From the NCBI GenBank assembly GCA_944319795.1, contig CALUFA010000001.1, positions 62,001-126,000 of the forward strand: DNA of 64,000 nucleotides, read 5' to 3'. Of the stretch, positions 50,977-59,027 are shown piece by piece (the stretch's first letter is position 1; every line of letters starts with the position of its first letter). The notes under the pieces were generated by a model. It searched no databases, was not told the origin of the DNA, and saw only the letters and a program-made list of their open reading frames with translations. The position numbers were made by a program, and so were the translations under genes. Origin of the DNA: an uncultured Prevotella sp. (lineage in GTDB: Bacteria > Bacteroidota > Bacteroidia > Bacteroidales > Bacteroidaceae).

Positions 50977-52707
50977 ATGCATTTCAAATGGAATTACGAA
51001 AAACCGACATCAGAACAAACACAGACGGCTGAAGAACTCGGCTTGAAATTGGGCATCAGCCCTATTCTTGCCGGCATATTGATTAAGCGCGGGGTGGCTA
51101 CCGAGTCGGCTGCCAAACGTTTTTTCCGCCCTCAATTGAACGACCTGATCAACCCGTTCTTAATGAAAGACATGGACGTGGCTGTCGATAGGTTGAACGA
51201 TGCTATGGGGCGGAAAGAGCGTATCATGGTATATGGCGACTATGATGTTGACGGATGTACGGCTGTTGCATTGGTCTATAAGTTCCTGCAACAATTTTAT
51301 TCAAACATAGATTATTACATACCCGACCGTTACGACGAAGGGTATGGGGTAAGTTATAAGGGAATAGAATACGCCCACAAAACAGGGGTGAAGCTGATAA
51401 TCATTCTTGATTGCGGCATCAAGGCAATGAATGAGATTGCCTATGCCAAAAGCCTCGGTATTGATTTCATTATTTGCGACCATCATGTTCCAGATGAAGA
51501 GATGCCCCAGGCGGTTGCGATACTTAATCCAAAACGTGAAGACGACTCTTACCCTTTCAAGCATTTATGCGGTTGCGGGGTCGGTTTCAAGTTCATGCAG
51601 GCTTTCGCAAAGAACAATGGCATCCCGTTTTCACGTCTCATCCCGTTGCTTGACTTATGCGCTGTAAGCATCGCCGCCGACATCGTTCCCGTTGTCGACG
51701 AGAACCGGATACTGGCTTTTCACGGATTGAAACAGCTTAACCAGAATCCGAGTATCGGGCTGAAGGCCATAATCGATATTTGCGGACTAAGCGGAAGAAC
51801 CTTGACAATGAGCGACATAGTCTTTAAGATAGGTCCTCGCATCAATGCTTCGGGACGAATGGAAAATGGTCGTGAGAGTGTTGACTTGCTTGTTGAAAAG
51901 GAACTCGGCAACGCTTTGAAGGAGGCAAAGCATATAAATGAATACAACGAACAGCGCAAGGACATAGACAAGCAGATGACGGAAGAGGCCAACCAGATTA
52001 TTTCAAAGATTGAAAGCCAAAAGCGTCATTCGAGCATTGTACTTTATGATGACAAATGGAAAAAAGGCGTTATCGGCATAGTTGCTTCACGGCTTACCGA
52101 GATATACATCCGTCCTACGATAGTGCTTACCCGTGACAAGGATTTGGCCACAGGGTCGGCTCGTAGCGTTACGGGGTTTGACGTGTATTCGGCTATAAAG
52201 AGTTGCCGCGACCTTCTTATTAATTTTGGCGGACACACTTATGCAGCCGGCCTGACGTTGAAGTGGAAAGACGTGCCGGAGTTCCGCCGTCGTTTCCAAA
52301 AATATGTTGACGAGCACATACAACCTGAACAAACCGAGGCGATATTGAACATAGACTCGATGATTGATTTCAAGGATATTACGCGTAAGTTGCATGCTGA
52401 TTTGAGAAAATTCGGCCCGTTCGGGCCTATGAATCCCAAACCGTTGTTCTGCACCACGGAAGTTTATGATTTTGGAACAAGTAAGGTTGTAGGAAGGGAG
52501 CAGGAACATATCAAACTCGAGCTTGTTGATTCTAAATCGAATAATGTAATGAACGGCATAGCTTTCGGCCAAAGCGGTTCGGCAAGATACATAAAGTCTA
52601 AGCGGAGTTTTGATATTGCTTATACGATTGAAGATAACGCATTCAAACATAATGGCATACAATTGCAGATAGAAGACATCAGGCCGTCGGAAGAAAACTG
52701 CAACTAA
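50977..52707 (+). CDS. recJ: Single-stranded-DNA-specific exonuclease RecJ
   Basis: A 576-residue 5'-3' exonuclease used in recombinational repair and mismatch repair. The DHH-family phosphoesterase motifs are in place: YGDYDVDGCTA with the Asp residues at 88-92, ILDCGIKAMNEI, CDHHVPDEEMPQA and the DHHA1 part with NFGGHTYAAGLTLK. The C-terminal OB-fold follows. It lies 77 bases before recQ on the same strand; both act together in the RecF pathway. Confidence 0.96.
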   Translation: MHFKWNYEKPTSEQTQTAEELGLKLGISPILAGILIKRGVATESAAKRFFRPQLNDLINPFLMKDMDVAVDRLNDAMGRKERIMVYGDYDVDGCTAVALVYKFLQQFYSNIDYYIPDRYDEGYGVSYKGIEYAHKTGVKLIIILDCGIKAMNEIAYAKSLGIDFIICDHHVPDEEMPQAVAILNPKREDDSYPFKHLCGCGVGFKFMQAFAKNNGIPFSRLIPLLDLCAVSIAADIVPVVDENRILAFHGLKQLNQNPSIGLKAIIDICGLSGRTLTMSDIVFKIGPRINASGRMENGRESVDLLVEKELGNALKEAKHINEYNEQRKDIDKQMTEEANQIISKIESQKRHSSIVLYDDKWKKGVIGIVASRLTEIYIRPTIVLTRDKDLATGSARSVTGFDVYSAIKSCRDLLINFGGHTYAAGLTLKWKDVPEFRRRFQKYVDEHIQPEQTEAILNIDSMIDFKDITRKLHADLRKFGPFGPMNPKPLFCTTEVYDFGTSKVVGREQEHIKLELVDSKSNNVMNGIAFGQSGSARYIKSKRSFDIAYTIEDNAFKHNGIQLQIEDIRPSEENCN

Positions 52708-52784
52708 TGCTGTTATTCCGAGAGTTTAGATGTATTGCTTTATTGCAATGTTCAAATATGTGAAATTTACTTGAAGAGTAACAA

Positions 52785-54692
52785 ATGTCTCCCGTTATGG
52801 ATAAATGTCTTGAGCTTCTTCGCAAATATTGGGGATATGATGGTTTACGTGGAATACAGCGTGAAATTATCGACAGCATTTGTAGCGGACGCGATACGCT
52901 TGGACTGATGCCGACAGGTGGCGGCAAATCGATAACTTTCCAAGTTCCGGCGTTGTTGTGTGAAGGCGTGTGCATTGTCATTACTCCGCTTATTGCGTTG
53001 ATGAAAGACCAAGTCGGCCATCTTCGTGAGCGTGGAATAAAAGCTGAAGCAATTTACTCCGGAATGACCCGTTCCGATGTTTTAACTACTCTGGAGAATG
53101 CAATATTCGGCGGTGTGAAAATCCTTTACGTGTCTCCTGAAAGGCTTTCATCCGAGCTTTTCATAAAAAAGCTCAGTCACATGAAGGTTAGTTTCATAAC
53201 CGTAGACGAAGCTCATTGTATCAGTCAATGGGGATATGACTTCCGTCCGTCATACTTAAAAATTGTTGACATCAGGCGGATACATCCTACAGCTCCAATA
53301 CTTGCGCTTACTGCAACGGCAACGCCGAAGGTGGTCGACGACATTCAAAATCGCCTCGGTTTTAAGGAAAAGAATGTTTTCCGTATGAGTTTTGAGCGCA
53401 AGAACCTTGCTTACATCGTGAAAAAGGTAAGTGATAAGGAGCGTGAGGTGTTGCGTCTTCTCGGTGAGACAGACGGTTCGGCCATCGTATATGTAAGAAG
53501 CCGTAAACGGACTAAGGAAATATCCCAGATGCTAAACCAAGCAGGCATGAGTTCAACTTTTTACAATGCCGGGCTTGAAGATGCTATAAGGACGACCCGT
53601 CAAAAAGAATGGCAAGAGGATAAAGTCCGTATAATGGTAGCCACCAATGCTTTCGGGATGGGTATTGACAAACCTGATGTACGCCTTGTAATACACTTTG
53701 ATTGTCCTGATTCGATTGAGGCATACTTTCAGGAAGCAGGACGTGCGGGGCGCGACGGTAATCCTTCGCGCGCAGTTTTATTGTTCGACGGCAACGATAA
53801 GTCGAAACTAAAGCGTAGGATAAGCGAAACTTTCCCTGACAAGGACGACATACGCCAAGTGTACGAGCATCTTGCTTATTTCTACCAGATAGCTATGGGT
53901 AGTGGGGGTGGATGCCGTTTTGAGTTTAATATCGACAAGTTCTGCATGTATTTCCATCACTTCCCGATACCCGTTAATTCGGCATTGAAGATACTTTCAC
54001 GCGCCGGATACATTGAATACGAAAACGACCGTGAGAACATGGCGCAATTGACAATGCTCCTTCGGCGTGAGGACTTGTATAGGTTGGAAGGTTTGGACGA
54101 GCATGAGAACGCTGTTGTAATAGCGCTTTTGAGGAATTATGGAGGCTTGTTTTCCGACTATTGTTACATCGACGAAAGTCTTATAGCCATGCAGGCTGGG
54201 ATAAGCAAGGAGGATACTTATGGAATACTGAAAGACTTGAGCCGGCGCCGCATTTTGCACTTCATACCCCGTAAGCAGATTCCGCATGTTAAATATACGC
54301 AGAGTAGGGTAGAGGCTGATTTGTTGGTTTTCAGTAAAGATATTTACGACGACCGCAAAAAGGAATACGAAGAACGCATAAACTCAATCATAAATTATGC
54401 CGAGAATAATGATATATGCCGCAGCCGCCAGTTGTTGAGATATTTCGGAGAAGAACGGTCGGTTGATTGCGACCAGTGTGATGTTTGCATAAACCATAAC
54501 ATGGAAGCGCCAACGAATTTTGAATTAAGCAACGCGGAAGAGGAGATAATGCGTTTATTGGCCGACGGTTGCCAACATAGCGTGTCAGAACTGGCTGCCA
54601 TCCGCATGGATTCTTCCGTTTTGAACGAGACCATTGAATACATGATAAGCGAAGAAAAAGTTTTTGTCAGGGACGGCATGATAAGCCTGTGA
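52785..54692 (+). CDS. recQ: ATP-dependent DNA helicase RecQ
   Basis: A 635-residue SF2 helicase. The Q-motif region GLRGIQREII, Walker A TGGGKS at 44-49, DEAHCISQWG and the motif VI region AGRAGRDGNPSRAVL are all present. The zinc-binding region is seen in CRSRQLLRYFGEERSVDCDQCDVC, followed by a short winged-helix-like tail ending in MISEEKVFVRDGMISL. A separate HRDC domain is not obvious. ATG at 52785 is used; the Met five residues later is an equal alternative. Second gene of a probable recJ-recQ operon, convergent with uvrD. Confidence 0.95.
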   Translation: MSPVMDKCLELLRKYWGYDGLRGIQREIIDSICSGRDTLGLMPTGGGKSITFQVPALLCEGVCIVITPLIALMKDQVGHLRERGIKAEAIYSGMTRSDVLTTLENAIFGGVKILYVSPERLSSELFIKKLSHMKVSFITVDEAHCISQWGYDFRPSYLKIVDIRRIHPTAPILALTATATPKVVDDIQNRLGFKEKNVFRMSFERKNLAYIVKKVSDKEREVLRLLGETDGSAIVYVRSRKRTKEISQMLNQAGMSSTFYNAGLEDAIRTTRQKEWQEDKVRIMVATNAFGMGIDKPDVRLVIHFDCPDSIEAYFQEAGRAGRDGNPSRAVLLFDGNDKSKLKRRISETFPDKDDIRQVYEHLAYFYQIAMGSGGGCRFEFNIDKFCMYFHHFPIPVNSALKILSRAGYIEYENDRENMAQLTMLLRREDLYRLEGLDEHENAVVIALLRNYGGLFSDYCYIDESLIAMQAGISKEDTYGILKDLSRRRILHFIPRKQIPHVKYTQSRVEADLLVFSKDIYDDRKKEYEERINSIINYAENNDICRSRQLLRYFGEERSVDCDQCDVCINHNMEAPTNFELSNAEEEIMRLLADGCQHSVSELAAIRMDSSVLNETIEYMISEEKVFVRDGMISL

Positions 54693-54747
54693 CTTTACTG
54701 TTGCCAAGTACTTACATGCCATCCGCCTGCTGCCATGTAAACCGGTA

Positions 54748-57123
54748 TTATTTTACGACCTTGAATCTTGCGAACTTTACGAGTAGTTGTTTTGTTCCTG
54801 CGTTCTCAAATTGTACGGTTGCTTTAAGGTTCTCGCCCGCGCCTTCGAGCCTAATGACCTTTCCCATACCGAAACGTTCATGCTCAATCACGCAATCTTC
54901 TTTAAGTCCGGCCATAGCCGAATTTTCTGAATGGCTGATAGTTTTGTTGCTACGGCTGTTGCCGGCAGACAGATTATACAATCGTTTAAATCGTGGAGAG
55001 AACGTTTCGTTGACGGCGCTTTCTTCATTATGTGGTACTTCCCGCATTTTCGGATCGGCCTTGAACTGCGATGCAACCGGGTTCCTGTTTTGCAAGAATC
55101 CTGATTTGCGGAAATCAGAATCCATTGGCCGGCTGTTTGCGCTGAAACCGCTTGTGCCGTCAGTCTTTATCAGATTCGGATTTATGTCGTTCAGGAAACG
55201 GCTTGGCGTTTGGAACTCCATTCGTCCATACCTGTACCGGCTTTTAGCGTATGTCAGTATGCAGTGGCGTTCGGCACGGGTGATTGCCACATAGAACAAA
55301 CGGCGTTCTTCTTCAATTTCACGTTTGCTGTTCGTTGACATCAAGCTGGGGAAGATGTTCTCTTCAAGGCCGACGATGAAAACCGTCGGAAATTCAAGTC
55401 CCTTAGCGCTGTGGATAGTCATTAGCGAAACACGGCTTGAATCGTCGTCGTCGGTGTCGCTTTCTATGTCCGTTTGTAAAGATACCTCTTTAAGGAAGTC
55501 TGCAAGGCCGGTCTCATGCGGCCGTCCTTCTTCTTTACGGCTTTCAACGAAATCTTGGATACTGCCGAAAAGCTCTTCAAGGTTTTCCTGCCGTGAAAGG
55601 TTCTCAGGTGAATTGTCGGTGTAAATGTCGGCAGATATTCCGCTCGTTTTCGCCAATTCCACGCTCAACGTGTATGCGTCGGCTGTGATAAGTTTGTCGA
55701 TAAATCCAAGTATGAGCTGTTTGAAGTCTTCTATTTTCTTTAATGTAGCTTTGCTGACGGAAAGTCCGTAGCGTTCAGGTTCACAGATGACACGCCACAG
55801 GCTCACTTCCTTTGCTGATGCAAGGCCGACGATTTTTGTAACGGTAGTGTCGCCGATTCCGCGCTTTGGATAGTTTATTATGCGCTTGAACGCCTCTTCG
55901 TCGTCAGGGTTCACTACCATGCGGAAATAGGCAATGACGTCTTTTATTTCTTTCCGCTGGTAAAAGCTCAGTCCGCCGTATATCTTATACGGTATGCTTG
56001 CCTTTCGCATCGCTTCCTCAAAGCTCCTGCTTTGCGAGTTTGTACGGTACAACACGGCGAAATCGCCGTATCCGCAATGCTCTGACTTCCGTATGCGCTT
56101 AATTTCGTTGCACACTATGAGAGCTTCTTCCTTGTCGCTGTATGCAGCCTTGAGCGTAAGTTTCTCTCCCTTGTCGTTCTTACTGAATACGTCCTTGGGG
56201 ATTTGTCTTTCATTGTGGCGGATAAGGCTGTTGGCCGCTTGTACGATGCTTTGCGTGCTGCGGTAGTTTTGCTCAAGTTTGAACAGCTGTGTGCCGGGGA
56301 ATTGCTTTTGGAAGTTCAAAATGTTGTCGATATTTGCTCCGCGGAAAGCGTATATGCTTTGTGCGTCGTCGCCGACGGCGCACACCCTGAGATTTTCTTT
56401 CGACAGTTGCCAAACGATTTTTTGTTGGACGTGGTTAGTGTCTTGGTATTCGTCTACGAGGATGTATTTAAACCTGTCGGCATATTTCAGGCGTATGTCT
56501 TCATTGTTGTTGAATAATGCGTATGTGTTTGTCAGCAAATCGTCGAAATCCATTGCGTTCGCTTTCCTGCATCTTTCGCAATAGGCCGAGTACACGCTAA
56601 GCATCGACGGCATGTGCTGCTCCTTGTCGCGCGTCATAAGGTTCTCCGTTAGTGCGTATTCAGCCGGCAAGATGAGATGGTTTTTAGCCATGCTTATCCT
56701 TGAACTTATCGTCGAAGGCTTATATATCTTGTCGTCGAGCTGCATTTCCTTGATTATCGCCTTTATAAGACTACGCGAGTCGCCTTCGTCGTAAATGGTA
56801 AAGTTCGGCGCATACCCTAATACGGCAGCCTCAACCCGGAGTATCCTTGAAAATACGCTGTGGAACGTACCCATGTTGAGTTTCCGTGCCATGTCTTGGC
56901 CGACAAGCGCGCCTATGCGCTGTTTCATTTCGTTGGCGGCCTTGTTGGTGAACGTCAGCGCAAGTATGTTCCACGGCTTTACGCCTTGGCTTAACAGGTA
57001 AGCTATCTTATATGTAAGTACGCGCGTCTTGCCCGAACCGGCTCCGGCTATGACCAATGCCGGGCCGTCGCAATATTCGACTGCCTTGCGCTGACTATCG
57101 TTCAATTGGTTTAAAAACTCCAT
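54748..57123 (-). CDS. UvrD/PcrA-family DNA helicase
   Basis: A 791-residue SF1A 3'-5' helicase for nucleotide excision repair, mismatch repair or removal of blocked replication forks. The N-terminus LNDSQRKAVEYCDGPALVIAGAGSGKT puts Walker A at residues 26-33; DEYQDTNHVQ, GDDAQSIYAFRGA, LEQNYRS and VSLMTIHSAKGLEFPTVFIVGLEE are the later motifs. The C-terminus (IEHERFGMGKVIRLEG and KFARFKVVK) is the Tudor-like domain of PcrA that binds RNA polymerase. PcrA- and UvrD-type names both fit. Confidence 0.95.
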   Translation of the reverse strand: MEFLNQLNDSQRKAVEYCDGPALVIAGAGSGKTRVLTYKIAYLLSQGVKPWNILALTFTNKAANEMKQRIGALVGQDMARKLNMGTFHSVFSRILRVEAAVLGYAPNFTIYDEGDSRSLIKAIIKEMQLDDKIYKPSTISSRISMAKNHLILPAEYALTENLMTRDKEQHMPSMLSVYSAYCERCRKANAMDFDDLLTNTYALFNNNEDIRLKYADRFKYILVDEYQDTNHVQQKIVWQLSKENLRVCAVGDDAQSIYAFRGANIDNILNFQKQFPGTQLFKLEQNYRSTQSIVQAANSLIRHNERQIPKDVFSKNDKGEKLTLKAAYSDKEEALIVCNEIKRIRKSEHCGYGDFAVLYRTNSQSRSFEEAMRKASIPYKIYGGLSFYQRKEIKDVIAYFRMVVNPDDEEAFKRIINYPKRGIGDTTVTKIVGLASAKEVSLWRVICEPERYGLSVSKATLKKIEDFKQLILGFIDKLITADAYTLSVELAKTSGISADIYTDNSPENLSRQENLEELFGSIQDFVESRKEEGRPHETGLADFLKEVSLQTDIESDTDDDDSSRVSLMTIHSAKGLEFPTVFIVGLEENIFPSLMSTNSKREIEEERRLFYVAITRAERHCILTYAKSRYRYGRMEFQTPSRFLNDINPNLIKTDGTSGFSANSRPMDSDFRKSGFLQNRNPVASQFKADPKMREVPHNEESAVNETFSPRFKRLYNLSAGNSRSNKTISHSENSAMAGLKEDCVIEHERFGMGKVIRLEGAGENLKATVQFENAGTKQLLVKFARFKVVK

Positions 57124-57141
57124 TTAATTGTGTTCTAACTG

Positions 57142-57245
57142 AGGATTGAGGGTCGGAAACGGGAAATTATGATTACCATTGTCGGCATTATCCATATTTC
57201 CGCCGCAAAAGTAATCATAATTTCCCGTTCCCGACCCTTAATCCT
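57142..57245. repeat. 35-base inverted repeat between mtgA and uvrD
   Basis: Arms 57142-57176 and 57211-57245 are complementary at 33 of 35 positions with a 34-base loop. It could end the mtgA transcript. Its sequence is unlike the AAAAGG family. Confidence 0.85.
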
Positions 57246-57269
57246 TGATTATCCTTTCGTCAATTTTAA

Positions 57270-58007
57270 TTATTTCCGATAGACTCCGCCCGACGATGTT
57301 TTCGGGTCGTAATCTTCGCCTTCTTTGGGGAACGACGGTATGAATTTCATTTGGCGTTCAATCTGCCTTTTGCGTTTCTGCATGTACGCGCTCGGATTCT
57401 TTGAGCTGAACCGTAATGGGTTAGGCAGCGTGGCGGCAATCAGCGCACATTCGTCGCGGAACAGTTCGGATGCCTTTTTGCCGAAGTTGTCTTGGGCGAC
57501 GGCCTCAACGCCGTATATGCCCGGCCCCATTTCTATTGAGTTCAAGTAAACTTCCATTATCCTTTGCTTGCTCCACATGAATTCAATCAGCACCGTGAAG
57601 TAAGCCTCGAGGCCCTTTCTTACCCACGAACGCCCTGGCCACAAGAATACGTTTTTTGCCGTTTGTTGTGATATTGTGCTGCCTCCCCTTATCTTTTTGC
57701 CCTGCATGTTGCTTTTTGCCGCCTTTTCAATCGCCTTGTAATCGAATCCGTGGTGGAGCAGGAAGCGCTGGTCTTCGCTTGCCATTACGGCGACGGGCAT
57801 GTGGCGCGAGATTTCCTCAAGCGGCACCCAATGGTGGTGCATCTTAAGACGTTCGCCTTTTGACGCCTGTTCGGCGCAGCGTATGAACATCAATGGGGTG
57901 AAGTATACGGGGATGAACCTTAAAGCTACAACAGCAAGAATGGTGGAGCCGAAAAAGGCTACCACCATCCAACGTATGATGCGTCCAATGATATTAAGTC
58001 TTATCAT
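57270..58007 (-). CDS. mtgA: Monofunctional biosynthetic peptidoglycan transglycosylase
   Basis: A 245-residue GT51 enzyme that polymerises lipid II into glycan strands. One N-terminal membrane helix (MVVAFFGSTILAVVALRFI) anchors it, and the catalytic domain has the Glu in VMASEDQRFLLHHGFD and the second Glu in RGGSTISQQTAKN plus KRKILEVYLN-like KQRIMEVYLNSIEMG. There is no transpeptidase domain, and its length is normal. It begins 24 bases after the OmpA-like gene on the same strand, so a shared envelope operon is likely. Confidence 0.94.
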   Translation of the reverse strand: MIRLNIIGRIIRWMVVAFFGSTILAVVALRFIPVYFTPLMFIRCAEQASKGERLKMHHHWVPLEEISRHMPVAVMASEDQRFLLHHGFDYKAIEKAAKSNMQGKKIRGGSTISQQTAKNVFLWPGRSWVRKGLEAYFTVLIEFMWSKQRIMEVYLNSIEMGPGIYGVEAVAQDNFGKKASELFRDECALIAATLPNPLRFSSKNPSAYMQKRKRQIERQMKFIPSFPKEGEDYDPKTSSGGVYRK

Positions 58008-58031
58008 TTCTGCTTAATGTCAGTGGAAAGG

Positions 58032-58709
58032 TTATTGCAGGGTTCCGCTGTTTGCGGCGTTTATCATTTCCTCGCTTGCATACAAGTAAACTTCCACGCG
58101 GCGGTTCTGCGCCTGTCCGGCCTTTGTCGAATTGTCGGCCACGGGGTTTGCCGAGCCGTATCCTTGCACTTTCTCAATCTGGCTTGAGCTAACTCCGCAT
58201 GATTTCAGGTAGTTCGACACGGCTTCGGCACGTTGCTGGCTCAACGGTATGTTGATGCCGTCGTTTCCGGTCGAGTCCGTATACCCCTGTATGTCTACGG
58301 AGCAATTGTTGTTGTTCTTCAATACGTTGGAGAACTTGGCAAGCTCGTTCTTAGATGCGGCATTGAGGTCGGCCTTGTTCAATGCGAACAATATGCCAGA
58401 GTCGAACGTAACCCTTACGGCCTTGAATCCGTTGGCGTCTGTTACTTCCTCGACCTTCGCGTCCTGCAATTGGGCTTCGGTCTCCGCCTTTACCTTGTCC
58501 ATGTGCTTGCCTATGAGCGCGCCCGTTCCGGCTCCGACGGCTGCTCCGACGGCTGCTCCGACGGCCGTATTGCCGGCTATCTTGCCTATTACGCCTCCGA
58601 CGAACGTGCCTGCTCCGGCACCGACTAATGCACCTGTTCCCGTTTTAGTACTGCAACTGACAACCAAAGCGGCACATAAGCCTAATGCTATAACTTTTAA
58701 CTTCTTCAT
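58032..58709 (-). CDS. OmpA-family lipoprotein (YiaD-like)
   Basis: A 225-residue outer-membrane lipoprotein. The signal peptide ends in a lipobox LVVSC with the acylated Cys at residue 19. Residues about 27-68 form a glycine-zipper (GALVGAGAGTFVGGVIGK and TAVGAAVGAAVGAGTGALIGK), two tandem motif blocks. From about residue 100 the OmpA peptidoglycan-binding domain follows, with DIQGYTDSTGNDG and LSQQRAEAVSNYL and GYGSANPVADN plus NRRVEVYL. It links the outer membrane to the cell wall and precedes mtgA. Confidence 0.93.
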   Translation of the reverse strand: MKKLKVIALGLCAALVVSCSTKTGTGALVGAGAGTFVGGVIGKIAGNTAVGAAVGAAVGAGTGALIGKHMDKVKAETEAQLQDAKVEEVTDANGFKAVRVTFDSGILFALNKADLNAASKNELAKFSNVLKNNNNCSVDIQGYTDSTGNDGINIPLSQQRAEAVSNYLKSCGVSSSQIEKVQGYGSANPVADNSTKAGQAQNRRVEVYLYASEEMINAANSGTLQ

Positions 58710-58745
58710 AATCTACTATGTTTTAACATGTTAATATTTCAACTA

Positions 58746-58779
58746 CAAAATTACGAAAATTCTTTTATCCTGCAACAAA
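58746..58779 (-). promoter_or_regulatory. Bacteroidetes-type promoter for the OmpA-like gene
   Basis: On the minus strand TTTGTTG lies at 58773-58779 and TAATTTTG at 58746-58753; the second TTG is exactly 19 bases from the -7 box. Confidence 0.8.
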
Positions 58780-58928
58780 TCTGCAACTGTTTTTATCATA
58801 AAATTTCTTATTGCCGTTTTTTAGCCTGTGCAGGCTCGTCCGGAAGGTTTTAATCAGAACGGCGTTACGGCGTGCCGTATGCCGTTGATTACCAGGATGT
58901 TACATCGTTAGGGACGATCAGGGCGCAG

Positions 58929-59007
58929 AAAGGCGGCATTTCACATTGCAAAAGGCCGTCTTTTGTCTGCTAAAAGGTTACCTTTTACAATGTGAAATGC
59001 CGCCTTT
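58929..59007. repeat. 27-base AAAGGCGGC hairpin
   Basis: Arms 58929-58955 and 58981-59007 pair at 26 of 27 positions. The loop again contains GTCTTTTGTCTGC and AAAAGG words. It is a member of the dispersed hairpin family, between feoAB and the OmpA-like gene, and can terminate the feoAB transcript. Confidence 0.85.
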
Positions 59008-59027
59008 TGTAAGGCCGTGCGTCCCGC

